From: Gammaproteobacteria bacterium
GTDB taxonomy: Bacteria > Pseudomonadota > Gammaproteobacteria > Pseudomonadales > PIVM01
Length of the DNA: 34,355 nt
NCBI GenBank assembly: GCA_003353945.1
Contig: PIVM01000046.1
Span: forward strand, 1-34,355
Direction: 5' to 3'
Program-made: the position numbers and the translations under genes
The notes under the pieces: generated by a model
Seen by the model: the letters and a program-made list of their open reading frames with translations, nothing else
What the model was told of the DNA's origin: nothing
The model's database searches: none
Shown here: piece by piece, positions 26,700 to 34,355 of the stretch
Layout: each line of letters begins with the position of its first letter
How positions within the stretch are numbered: position 1 is the first letter of the stretch

Positions 26700-28472
26700 C
26701 TAAAAGGCCACCTTACTGGTCACTAACCATTGCACATTATCAACTCGATCTCTTTCGGCCAAAGGCACAGCAAGATCTATGTGGACGATTTTGCCCGTGT
26801 TGGTCTTGCTGGAATTAAACCGTAGTCCAAAACCAATATTCTGGAGCTCAGCTTTTTGTTGTGTTAACTCTTCTTGCCCGAACACTCTCCCTGCGTCATA
26901 AAATGCAGCTGCTCCGATGCGGAATAAATTAAACCAGTGAAAGTCAAAGAAATACCGATGTTCCAGGTTAAAGCGTAAACGTCGATCGCCAAGCTGAAAA
27001 TCGGACGGATAGCCTCTGAGTCCGGAGGCACCACCTAAAGGGAATAGCTCGTCTTGCGTCAACGCTCTGCCGTAATCATAGGTGAGGCGGAAAAACCATC
27101 GTCGTTTGTGTGAAGAAAAGTACTGATAATCCAAATTCATATTAATGATAAGATTTTGAAACTCGTTGCCATACTCAAACCAGCGACCATTGGTATTCAA
27201 ACTGAATGTTGCTAACTGCGAGCTGTTGACGAGCAAACTATCAACGTACTCAGTGCTGAATACCCACTGCGATTCTGTTGAGCCCCACTTTTTTGAGGCA
27301 TAACCCAAACGAAACGCTATTCGTTTACCGATGGCAATATCTTCAGTGCGAAATAGTTGATTCAGGTTATTAAAAACGGCATAACTGTCTTCGAGCAAGG
27401 AAAATCCGAACCATGGGTAGCTAAGTTCTCGATCTTCCGGCAATGTTGCTCGGGAATCTTCATTTGGCATAAAGTAGTCGTTGTCAATGCTAAATCCGAA
27501 AGACCAACGACGTGTGTGCTGTTTTTCTAGTCCAGAGGAAACACCAATAAACGTCTGGTAGTGATCAGTTTTGTGCTCGTATGCATTAATCAAGATATCG
27601 TCGCTTTCGATACGTTCATTCAATAATTCTTCTTTGAGATCCAGTCCGGAAGACCAACGAGTATCCAATGAGAAGAAAGGTCTATTGAGCATGAATCTCT
27701 TGTAAAAACCATCACTGGTGTCGGCATATGCGGCCAACAAATTAGCTCGACTGCCAAAGACATGTTGATCGTGATAACTTAACTGCGTCTCTCGTCGTTC
27801 TTGATCGTCTCGAAATCCAATCCTTAGTTGTTTACCGCTGCCAAGAATATTGTTGTCTTCAATCGAAAATCTTTTTGTGTTTTCACCTCCCTTTCGGCTA
27901 AAAGAAATTTTCGGAAGTAATGTCCATAGATCACGTGTAATAACCTGGAGTTGGATTTTGTTTCTACAAACTTGATGAGGAATAATCAACGCATCAAATA
28001 AATAGCTGTTTTCTCTCAGTAGTCGCTCAGTCTCTTTCACCAAGCGCAGTGAAAGCCTGTCACCTTCGTGAAGAAGCAACTGTTGCCGAATCACGTCCGG
28101 GCGTGTTTGTCTGTGTATCCGATTGATCCATTGGTATAAGAGGTAATTTTCCTTTGGATTCTGATTGTCGAATATGGGAAGAGTTGTGATGTGGATGGCG
28201 CTAATAGCCATTCCCTCATAATCGCTAAGGAAATCTTTTTGACGCCAAAATTCAAAATCAAAAATCTGAGAGGAGTCAGCCTCTGAGACATTTTGGCATT
28301 CATTTTCGGTGGTGGAAGAGCCCTTAGCTGTTAATAAAGAATTCTCATCGGTTAATAAAAAGCCCTCAGCGCTTAATAAAGGGCCCTCAGCGATCGAAGA
28401 AACACTATCAGCAATAGCCGCACCATTCAGCGAAATAGTGACAACAGCCAAAACCAATGATGTGATTCTCAC
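26700..28472 (-). CDS. Omp85/BamA-TamA-like outer-membrane protein
   Basis: 590 aa, GTG start followed by a signal peptide (MRITSLVLAVVTISLNGAAI, cleavage near IAD). A low-complexity segment with three seven-residue repeats follows (see 28330). Then one or two POTRA-like units (about 90-185; FWRQKDFLSDYEGMAI, RPDVIRQQLLLHEGDRLSLR, RLLRENSYLFDALI), and a 16-strand surface-antigen barrel (190-590) with GSGKQLRIGFRDD, LGGASGLRGYPSDF (the conserved GLRGY tip motif in a hairpin loop), LEHRYFF and the terminal phenylalanine of KVAF. The family inserts or moves proteins or lipids across the outer membrane; with so few POTRA units this is more like TamA/patatin-type barrels than essential BamA. It is followed, in transcription order, by the cytochrome end; the small barrel gene lies 96 bp upstream and is probably in the same operon. 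Confidence 0.85.
   Translation of the reverse strand: MRITSLVLAVVTISLNGAAIADSVSSIAEGPLLSAEGFLLTDENSLLTAKGSSTTENECQNVSEADSSQIFDFEFWRQKDFLSDYEGMAISAIHITTLPIFDNQNPKENYLLYQWINRIHRQTRPDVIRQQLLLHEGDRLSLRLVKETERLLRENSYLFDALIIPHQVCRNKIQLQVITRDLWTLLPKISFSRKGGENTKRFSIEDNNILGSGKQLRIGFRDDQERRETQLSYHDQHVFGSRANLLAAYADTSDGFYKRFMLNRPFFSLDTRWSSGLDLKEELLNERIESDDILINAYEHKTDHYQTFIGVSSGLEKQHTRRWSFGFSIDNDYFMPNEDSRATLPEDRELSYPWFGFSLLEDSYAVFNNLNQLFRTEDIAIGKRIAFRLGYASKKWGSTESQWVFSTEYVDSLLVNSSQLATFSLNTNGRWFEYGNEFQNLIINMNLDYQYFSSHKRRWFFRLTYDYGRALTQDELFPLGGASGLRGYPSDFQLGDRRLRFNLEHRYFFDFHWFNLFRIGAAAFYDAGRVFGQEELTQQKAELQNIGFGLRFNSSKTNTGKIVHIDLAVPLAERDRVDNVQWLVTSKVAF
28330..28392 (-). repeat. Three 21-bp tandem repeats inside the Omp85 gene
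   Basis: Three imperfect 21-base units (28330-28350, 28351-28371, 28372-28392), each starting (G/C)TTAATAAA on the plus strand and ending TC(A)NCG. They encode heptads of the kind EGPLLSA, EGFLLTD and ENSLLTA in the N-terminal linker just after the signal peptide. Unit number could vary between strains. Confidence 0.75.
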
Positions 28473-28568
28473 AGGCTTTTGTCTGTCGTTCTAGAGGAAA
28501 ACATATTCTGTACCGATAGTAAGGTCCGTGGAAATACAACATTGCCCCACCAGATGAGTCATGATTAT

Positions 28569-29525
28569 TCAGAAAAACAGACTCGTTTTCATTCCAAAAA
28601 CGGTTGATGCTCTGGCGTTTATGTTTTTTCGTATTTGGTTTGATCCGTTTTCTTGCAAGAATGCCAACCGATATCGTTGGGAATAACGTCGACTAATCCA
28701 GAAATGTAAAGAAAGCGAATCTACTGTTTTCCATTCTAGACCTAATCGAAGCCGATATGCTCGATAAACATAATTCGAATCAAATTTCTTCTGTTTGTCT
28801 AAAACATACCAATTATTACCGACTGGTTCAGCAGAAGCTATCCAGCTTATCCGTTTGCTTAAATCCTGTTGCAATCGACTGTCGGGATAACCGAGCACAA
28901 GATGCCAGTTAGTTGTAGGTTTCCAGTGAACACCCACTTTAGGGTATAGTCGTTTGAAGCCAAATCGATTGTCTGAACATAATCCAAACAACGACGTCAA
29001 ATTGTTGCTAAGTGCAGATTCATAATGTATTGAGCCTGCTAGTTGAAGAGCTTTTCGGTTGTACTGTTCAGGATCTTTCATGACATTTGATGATGCGGAT
29101 ATGGCGGGATTGAAACCGAGAAAAATACGCCCTCTGGTTAACTGTGCATATAGCTGAACTAATGTACCAAATTTGTGTAGATGACTATGTACTGGTTCAA
29201 GCAAGCCACTAGTATTCAATGGCGTGTAGTTATGAAATATTGCCCATCTTACACCGTTTTCGTTGCTCGCTTTCTGATGCCACTGGATAGAAATATCATA
29301 GCCCTTGCTTTCAATGCCGCCCAGACTATTGTCAAAGTGGGTGGATTCCAAATCATAACGACTAAATGCCAGTTTGTTCTTATGGCCACTAGTGTTTGTA
29401 ATGGATTCGTAATAAGAAATAGCAGTAGGAGAGCATATTTCTACACCATAACAACAGTCTGTAACAGCAACCATGCAAAATATGCAGGTCCTTATATTAC
29501 GAACAATACAATTTGTCGGAGTCAT
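28569..29525 (-). CDS. Putative outer-membrane beta-barrel protein, unassigned
   Basis: 318 aa. The N-terminus (MTPTNCIVRNIRTCIFCMVAV) resembles a signal peptide, cleaved near CCYG. The rest shows amphipathic strands with aromatic girdles: KLAFSRYDLEST, YDISIQWHQKA, RIFLGFNPAISAS, YPKVGVHWKPTTNWHLVLGYP, YRLRLGLEWKTV and LSLHFWISRRYS, ending FGMKTSLFF with the terminal aromatic. It has no close match I can name; the pattern is that of small barrels of the DUF6268 kind (inference). It lies upstream of the Omp85 gene in the same direction, so it may be that barrel's partner or substrate, or simply another envelope protein in the operon. Divergent from the FAAL gene. Confidence 0.6.
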   Translation of the reverse strand: MTPTNCIVRNIRTCIFCMVAVTDCCYGVEICSPTAISYYESITNTSGHKNKLAFSRYDLESTHFDNSLGGIESKGYDISIQWHQKASNENGVRWAIFHNYTPLNTSGLLEPVHSHLHKFGTLVQLYAQLTRGRIFLGFNPAISASSNVMKDPEQYNRKALQLAGSIHYESALSNNLTSLFGLCSDNRFGFKRLYPKVGVHWKPTTNWHLVLGYPDSRLQQDLSKRISWIASAEPVGNNWYVLDKQKKFDSNYVYRAYRLRLGLEWKTVDSLSLHFWISRRYSQRYRLAFLQENGSNQIRKNINARASTVFGMKTSLFF

Positions 29526-29784
29526 CTTTTAAATTTTACGCGGACTTCTGTCACTTCGATAATGCATTAGAGTAATAATGCGGTTTATTCTATATTTTTT
29601 TCAGAAAACATGAGAATTGGAAGGGCGTCATTGAAAAATGTGCTGAAGAAAAAAGCCATAATTTCTTTATTGCATATTCTGTTTAACATAGCATTCTCTT
29701 AGGATAAACTATTTCATTACCTCGCGCCTATCGCACTAAATTGGTTTACTATGCATATGATAAGATCCGCAATAGGATGCGATT
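29526..29784. promoter_or_regulatory. Divergent promoter region, barrel gene / FAAL gene
   Basis: About 260 AT-rich bases between divergent genes; both promoters must lie here. No reading frame and no trustworthy promoter hexamers were identified. An AGGA (29774-29777) gives the ribosome site of the FAAL gene. Confidence 0.45.
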
Positions 29785-32682
29785 GTGGCAATAGACACTA
29801 ACAATAGCAATAACTTAAATATTGACAGTATTCAACTAACTGATGATATTGAAAGTATCGAAGAAACAGCTAGAAGATTACTGGATCTGATCGACAAGCA
29901 CCGGTTGGAGTTTCAAGGTACTTATCACCATTCAGTCGATGTAACTCTGGATAGTGTGCTCGACAGGGAACTGGGTTTTGACAGCCTCACGATGGCGGAT
30001 CTGTTTTATCGGATTCAACAGTCATTTCAGGTCAGTCTGCCTCAACAGCTTTTAGCGCGAATGGAAACGCCTCGAGATCTTCTACGTGAAATTGTGCGAG
30101 CCAATCCGAGTGCTGCGCAAGAAATGACGGAGAGTACTGTTACATCTCTCAGCTTGGGAGAGGCAGCACAAGTACCTGGTCAGATTGAAACATTGACGGA
30201 AGTCTTAACCTGGCATGTTAACAAACATCCCGATCGTACCCATATTTATCTTTACGGTGATGCGGAGCAGGTTATTGAAATCAGCTACGCTGATCTCTAT
30301 CTGGGTGCATCGGAGATTGCAGCCGGATTGCAGCATTGCAATGTGGACAGTGGTCAGTCCGTTGCCATTATGCTACCGACCTGTCGAGACTATTTTGATT
30401 GTTTTTTTGGCATTCTATTGGCTGGCTGTGTGCCAGTCCCCATATATCCCCCAGCGCGCCCCTCTCAACTTGAAGATCACCTGCGCAGGCATGGACGAAT
30501 CCTGAATAATGCGCAAACACGTTTGTTGTTGACCGTTCCTGAAGCAAAAGGTATCGCCAAATTATTAAAAGCACAGGTGCCAAATTTAAAAGGAATCTAT
30601 GCAATAAGTGAGATCCGACGGCAAAATCATGAGGTGGCATTTTTCGGTCCAATTAAGCAAAACAGTCTTGATATTGCGTTTTTGCAATATACCTCCGGCA
30701 GCACAGGCACGCCAAAAGGCGTGATTCTCAACCATGCAAATTTGCTTGCAAACATAAGAGCCATGGGGCGTGTCATGCAAGTGGATTCCACTGATGTGTT
30801 CGTAAGCTGGCTACCTCTTTACCACGATATGGGCTTGATTGCTTCTTGGCTGGCAAGTCTTTATTTCGCCATGCCGCTGGTTTCTATGTCTCCAATAGCC
30901 TTTCTTACCAATCCTCAACGCTGGTTGTGGGCAATACATCGGCATCGTGGCACATTGTCTGCAGCGCCAAACTTTGCTTATGAGTTGTGTTTGAAAAAGG
31001 CGAGAAATGAAGAACTGGAGGGCTTGGATCTTAGTTGTTGGCGAGCCGCGTTTAATGGAGCGGAATCCGTAAGTCCCGCAACCATTGTGCGATTTACCGA
31101 ACGTTTTTCCTGCTACGGATTTAGATCGTCTGCAATGGCCCCTGTTTATGGGCTGGCTGAATCTTCAGTGGGTCTGACGCTTCCCACTATGGGCCGTACA
31201 CCCGTGGTTGACACTGTATTGCGCGATCCATTTATGGATAGTGGTAAGGCGCTTCCTGCCCCTGCTGGTTCCACTGGCACACTTGAGTTTGTTGCACTTG
31301 GATTCCCCATTCCAGGGCACCAGGTTCGCATCGTTGATGACACCGGGCTTGAATTAGCGGAGCGACAAGAAGGACGACTGGAATTTCAAGGACCGTCAGC
31401 GACGAGTGGTTATTTTCGCAATGCAGAGGCGAGCAGGCAGTTGTTTAATGGCGATTGGCTTGACTCTGGGGATATGGCTTATATGGCCGCTGGTGATTTG
31501 TATGTTACGGGTCGCATCAAAGATATTATTATCCGCGCTGGGCGCAACCTCTATCCTCACGAGCTGGAAGAAAGAGTCAGTGAAATTGACGGGATTCGCA
31601 AGGGCTGTGTTGCTGTGTTTGCCAGTAAAGATCCCCACATTGAGACTGAGCGACTGGTAATTATGGCTGAAACCCGCGAGGTCAATGAAGCAGAAAAAAC
31701 GCGATTACGTGGTGCGATTTCCGATTTTTGTGTGGATTTAATGGGGACTCCAGCTGATGATATTGTACTGGCGCCTCCACATAGTGTATTGAAAACATCT
31801 AGCGGAAAAATACGTCGAGCAGCCAGTCGCGAACTGTACGAAGACGGTAAAATCGGCGCGGCACAACGGGCTGTGTGGTTACAGATGCTTCGAATAACAC
31901 TGGCAGCAATCAAGCCCGTGTTACTGAGGGCGCAACGACAGGCTGCCGATATAGCCTATGCCTCCTATTGCTGGGGATGGATGACCTTGCTTGCACCGCT
32001 CAGCTGGTTGCTGGCGGCTTTGCTGTTGCCAGCATCATTAGCCTGGGGTTTCATCAGCAAAATGGCCAGTTTGTGGTTGAAGCTGTGCTATACACCCGTA
32101 CGGGTTATCGGTTTAGAGAAACTACCCAGGAAACACACCCATATTTTTGTGGCTAATCATGCCAGTTATTTGGATGGATTGATATTGATGGCAAAATTGC
32201 CGGTGAGATACAGCTTTGTAGCAAAGGTAGAGTTAAAGAAAAGTGTCATTGCAAGACTGTTTTTAAACAAAATTGGAACAGAGTATGTTGAGCGGTTCGA
32301 TATGCAAAAGGGTGTAGTGGATGCACATCATTTGGCTAGAGTTGCGACAGCGGGTAATTCTTTGTTCTTTTTCCCAGAAGGGACATTTACACGTGCTCCA
32401 GGTTTAAGGCCTTTTCATATGGGAGCATTTGTCGCTGCTGTTGATGCGCGAGCATCTATCGTGCCTATCACGATGACTGGGACACGGTCCAAACTACGTG
32501 AAAACAGTTGGTTTCCCAGAAGGGGCAGTGTTAACGTCATTATCGGAAAACCGGTTCCACCCATCGGACGAGATTGGGCTGCTGCCGTTCAATTAAGGAA
32601 CCGTGTCCGCGAGGAGATTTTACAACATTGTGGTGAACCTGATTTGGAGCAAAATTACGATGGAGGGATGCATAACGTATGA
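29785..32682 (+). CDS. ACP - fatty acyl-AMP ligase - PlsC acyltransferase fusion
   Basis: 965 aa from a GTG at 29785 with AGGA seven bases upstream. Three parts: an acyl-carrier domain (about 20-110) with the phosphopantetheine serine in LGFDSLTM (S67); a fatty acyl-AMP ligase (135-690) with LQYTSGSTGTPKGV (300-313), SWLPLYHDMGL and VYGLAESSVGL, DSGDMAY and GRIKDIIIRAGRNLYPHELE; and a lysophospholipid acyltransferase (about 770-965) with the catalytic NHASYLDG (H792, D797) and FPEGT (863-867), preceded by a hydrophobic segment (about 725-765). It should activate a fatty acid as acyl-AMP, load it on its own carrier, and transfer it to a lysolipid or other membrane acceptor, at the inner face of the membrane. 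FAALs usually feed lipid or polyketide pathways. The SDR gene follows 327 bp downstream. Confidence 0.9.
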   Translation: MAIDTNNSNNLNIDSIQLTDDIESIEETARRLLDLIDKHRLEFQGTYHHSVDVTLDSVLDRELGFDSLTMADLFYRIQQSFQVSLPQQLLARMETPRDLLREIVRANPSAAQEMTESTVTSLSLGEAAQVPGQIETLTEVLTWHVNKHPDRTHIYLYGDAEQVIEISYADLYLGASEIAAGLQHCNVDSGQSVAIMLPTCRDYFDCFFGILLAGCVPVPIYPPARPSQLEDHLRRHGRILNNAQTRLLLTVPEAKGIAKLLKAQVPNLKGIYAISEIRRQNHEVAFFGPIKQNSLDIAFLQYTSGSTGTPKGVILNHANLLANIRAMGRVMQVDSTDVFVSWLPLYHDMGLIASWLASLYFAMPLVSMSPIAFLTNPQRWLWAIHRHRGTLSAAPNFAYELCLKKARNEELEGLDLSCWRAAFNGAESVSPATIVRFTERFSCYGFRSSAMAPVYGLAESSVGLTLPTMGRTPVVDTVLRDPFMDSGKALPAPAGSTGTLEFVALGFPIPGHQVRIVDDTGLELAERQEGRLEFQGPSATSGYFRNAEASRQLFNGDWLDSGDMAYMAAGDLYVTGRIKDIIIRAGRNLYPHELEERVSEIDGIRKGCVAVFASKDPHIETERLVIMAETREVNEAEKTRLRGAISDFCVDLMGTPADDIVLAPPHSVLKTSSGKIRRAASRELYEDGKIGAAQRAVWLQMLRITLAAIKPVLLRAQRQAADIAYASYCWGWMTLLAPLSWLLAALLLPASLAWGFISKMASLWLKLCYTPVRVIGLEKLPRKHTHIFVANHASYLDGLILMAKLPVRYSFVAKVELKKSVIARLFLNKIGTEYVERFDMQKGVVDAHHLARVATAGNSLFFFPEGTFTRAPGLRPFHMGAFVAAVDARASIVPITMTGTRSKLRENSWFPRRGSVNVIIGKPVPPIGRDWAAAVQLRNRVREEILQHCGEPDLEQNYDGGMHNV

Positions 32683-33009
32683 ACGCGGAATAAGGACCGT
32701 GAAAATTGCGCCTTGCTCAGCCAGCTTATAAACTCGATAGATTTCATACAGAGCAGAAACACAGACCGACAGGCCTAACTGCAAATACACACATTTTCGT
32801 TACACATCGCTCACGTTTGCCCAGCTTAAATGCTGATCGCACATTAACCATTTCTAACTTGCATGGTTAATCAGCTTCAATTATAAAGTAAATAGACTCA
32901 CAACACGCCAATCCACAATCGGCACATGCAAAGAAGCAGCCTTGATAAATAAATAAAAAAGCGAGCAAAAAGGTAAGCGAATCAGTGATCACACGAGGAT
33001 AATAAGAAA
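32683..33009 (+). other. Intergenic region FAAL to SDR, with a hairpin
   Basis: 327 bases without a gene. ATTAACCAT (32843-32851) and ATGGTTAAT (32863-32871) form a perfect nine-pair stem with an 11-base loop, and GCTGAT/ATCAGC outside it could lengthen the stem with a bulge. It may be a terminator without a T-run or a regulatory hairpin. A GAGG at 32994-32997 is the likely ribosome site of the SDR gene. Confidence 0.45.
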
Positions 33010-34035
33010 ATGACAACAGGCAAAACCTTAGTAATGGGAGCAAGCGGATTCCTTGGCAGCCATGTGGTAAGGGCCTTGGCTGATGAGGGACGAGATCTTC
33101 GTATTTTTACCCGTGCCAGCAGCAACATATCCGCTATTGAGCATTTGGAATTTGAACATGCCATTGGCGATGTGTGCGATCCCGCGTCACTACGCAAAGC
33201 AATGCAGGGCTGCTCTACTATCTATTATTGCGTGGTAGATACCCGCGCCTGGTTAAAAGATCCCGCACCACTACGTGTTACCAATGTTGCAGGCTTACGA
33301 AATGTTTTGGACATCGCGATGGAACTTGAGGTTGAGAGCTTTGTTTACACCAGCACGATTATGACTATTGGCCTTAATGACTCAGGAGTTGCAAGCGAAA
33401 AGGATGAATTTAACTGGCATGATCAAGCAAGCGAATACGTAAAAGTACGCGTTGAGGCCGAGAACCTTTTTCTGGATTACTGCAAGCGCGGCCTGCCCGG
33501 TGTTGCCTGCAATGTCGCCATGACCTACGGCAAAGAAGACAGAGAGCCAACACCGCATGGCTGGATGATTACCATGGTGTTACGTGGCCTCTTGCCAGCA
33601 TGGGCTGGCACATTTAGTTCAGTGGGCATCAGTGATGCGGCTGATGCATTACTACTTGCCGAAAAACACGGAAGACATGGTGAGCGCTATATCATTACAG
33701 ACCGAACGCTCACGCTTAAGGAATTATGGTCGATTGCAGTTAAAGCTGCTGGAACCCCCTTCCCTGTTTACAGCATGCCGATGTGGCTTATGTATTTGGG
33801 CTGCTGGCTCTCGGAGCGCGGAAGTTGGTTGCTTGGTAGAGAGACAGAGGTTTCAGTTACCTCTTTGCGGCTTACATGTATCGTGAAAGGTTTTGATAAT
33901 TCCAAAGCCCGCAAAGAATTGCATTGGAATCCACGCCCGGTGGAAGAATCTATTGCTGAAGCGGCTTGTTGGTTTCGAGACCAGCAACGTGCTTCTAAAT
34001 CGGCGCTTCGTCCGAATGAGACTCTTCAAAGCTAG
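33010..34035 (+). CDS. Extended SDR, NAD-dependent epimerase/3-beta-HSD-like
   Basis: 341 aa, a Rossmann-fold oxidoreductase acting on a sugar- or sterol/lipid-like substrate. NAD-binding GASGFLGSHV is at 10-19; IFTRASS is the second-strand region that sets coenzyme choice; GDVCDPASLRKAMQGCSTIYYCVVDTRAW, the PAPLRVTNVAGLRNVLD segment, and FVYTSTIMTIGL with the conserved Ser/Thr pair are typical. Where the catalytic YxxxK should be, the sequence is YVKVR (Y143), placing Arg at the Lys position with a Lys two residues after Tyr; similar YVxxR wording occurs in mycobacterial relatives (recollection). So the group may be catalytically altered. A helical segment near PMWLMYLGCWLSERGSWLL may contact membrane. 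It follows the FAAL fusion on the same strand, so a lipid-modifying step is plausible. Confidence 0.85.
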   Translation: MTTGKTLVMGASGFLGSHVVRALADEGRDLRIFTRASSNISAIEHLEFEHAIGDVCDPASLRKAMQGCSTIYYCVVDTRAWLKDPAPLRVTNVAGLRNVLDIAMELEVESFVYTSTIMTIGLNDSGVASEKDEFNWHDQASEYVKVRVEAENLFLDYCKRGLPGVACNVAMTYGKEDREPTPHGWMITMVLRGLLPAWAGTFSSVGISDAADALLLAEKHGRHGERYIITDRTLTLKELWSIAVKAAGTPFPVYSMPMWLMYLGCWLSERGSWLLGRETEVSVTSLRLTCIVKGFDNSKARKELHWNPRPVEESIAEAACWFRDQQRASKSALRPNETLQS

Positions 34036-34038
34036 TCA

Positions 34039-34052
34039 AACCCTGCCGGGTT
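34039..34052 (+). terminator. Small hairpin after the SDR gene
   Basis: AACCC-tgcc-GGGTT lies a few bases after the stop codon at 34035. Five pairs, four-base loop, no clear T-run: a weak terminator candidate. Confidence 0.25.
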
Positions 34053-34096
34053 ATTCGCTTGGCTGCAGCTCTAACTTGCCAATATATGGATAAGAT

Positions 34097-34258
34097 ATGA
34101 TCAGCATGCAGGCAATTAGACGATCAACAATTCACCCTTATCTCGGACACTGCCTAATAGCTGATATGCCCAATCAGCAATGCCCGGAATCACCCGTTGC
34201 TGACGTTTGTGGTTTTTACATGCGGTGTAAGATTGGCTTAGGGCCGCGGAAAAAATAA
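34097..34258 (+). CDS. Possible 53-aa peptide ending in the dispersed repeat
   Basis: Reads MISMQAIRRSTIHPYLGH ... MRCKIGLGPRKK with a TAA at 34256-34258. The last five residues and the stop come from the dispersed repeat, exactly as in the soluble hybrid kinase (GPRKE, then TAG). There is no recognisable family, domain or strong ribosome site, so it may be a chance frame or the truncated remains of a gene. It is listed because the shared C-terminal end is the interesting part. Confidence 0.3.
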   Translation: MISMQAIRRSTIHPYLGHCLIADMPNQQCPESPVADVCGFYMRCKIGLGPRKK

Positions 34259-34355
34259 ATTTTCCAATTACGCTTGCTCCCTGCTCCCTCACCTTCGTTG
34301 TTCAAATGCTTACATATTCCAATATGCTCCCATTTGAACGCCTCGGTGAGAAAGC
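34240..34355 (+). repeat. Dispersed structured repeat, copy C3
   Basis: AGGGCCGCGG, A6, TAAATTTTCCAATTACGC, a CTCCC-rich spacer, then a long hairpin with GTTCAAATG (34300-34308) and CATTTGAAC (34331-34339), inside which CATATTCCAATATG (34313-34326) forms a second six-pair stem; then GCCTCGGTGAGAAAGC to the window end, where C2 has GCCTCGAAGAAAGAGC. The order and length match C2. The element may continue beyond the window. Orientation is opposite to that of C1 and C2. Confidence 0.7.

Noticed and set aside
34240-34355. Repeat as an integron attC site
   Set aside because: The position at gene 3' ends and the hairpins are suggestive, but no GTTRRRY/RYYYAAC core pair is seen at the ends and no integrase lies in the window.

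Overview
The window looks like a chromosomal stretch from a Gram-negative, probably gammaproteobacterial, environmental bacterium of moderate GC. The reasons are the two outer-membrane barrel genes plus an outer-membrane porin, periplasmic c-type cytochrome and cupredoxin proteins, many hybrid histidine kinases, cyclic-di-GMP enzymes, and spondin-domain proteins beside an OmpR/EnvZ-type pair. The organism cannot be named from sequence alone. No rRNA, tRNA or CRISPR array was seen.

Layout. 1-100 is the start of a helix-turn-helix (transposase-like) gene running off the left edge on the minus strand. 519-2146 (minus) holds an unknown small protein, a ferredoxin/flavodoxin-NADP reductase-like flavoprotein and a decayed secreted-protein gene. 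2492-5681 (plus) is a two-gene sensory module: a PhnD-like periplasmic binding protein and a membrane hybrid kinase. Copies of a dispersed repeat lie on both sides of it. 5871-15954 (minus) is a tightly packed cluster: porin, cupredoxin-like protein (frameshifted at an A9 run), Cache-type hybrid kinase with Hpt, REC-PAS-GGDEF-EAL protein, then a soluble GAF hybrid kinase with Hpt. Three of the four junctions overlap or abut. 16726-17871 (plus) is a diguanylate cyclase that lacks most of its N-terminal sensor. 18120-21820 (minus) is an operon of two spondin-domain proteins, an OmpR-type regulator and its kinase. 22019-23191 (plus) is a fused MsrA-MsrB. 23826-26615 (plus) is a nine-heme secreted cytochrome fused to FnIII-like domains and a GC-richer C-terminal domain. 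26700-29525 (minus) holds an Omp85/BamA-like protein and a second barrel. 29785-34035 (plus) holds an ACP-FAAL-PlsC fusion and an atypical extended SDR.

Functional reading. Most of the window concerns envelope sensing and cyclic-di-GMP output. In the large minus-strand cluster an outer-membrane channel and a type-1 copper protein are translationally linked to a phosphorelay whose receiver-bearing partner carries both GGDEF and EAL domains. This suggests extracytoplasmic redox, copper or ligand sensing that controls c-di-GMP (inference).

The most unusual signal is a roughly 115-bp structured repeat at 5773-5896 (plus) and 34240-34355 (minus), with a short core copy at 2439-2473. It forms hairpins, and two stem positions differ between the full copies by compensatory changes. 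In all three copies the strand reading GGGCCGCGGAAA gives Gly-Pro-Arg-Lys followed at once, or one codon later, by a stop. In two copies this forms the actual 3' end of an open reading frame. The sensory module 2492-5681 lies between two same-orientation copies.
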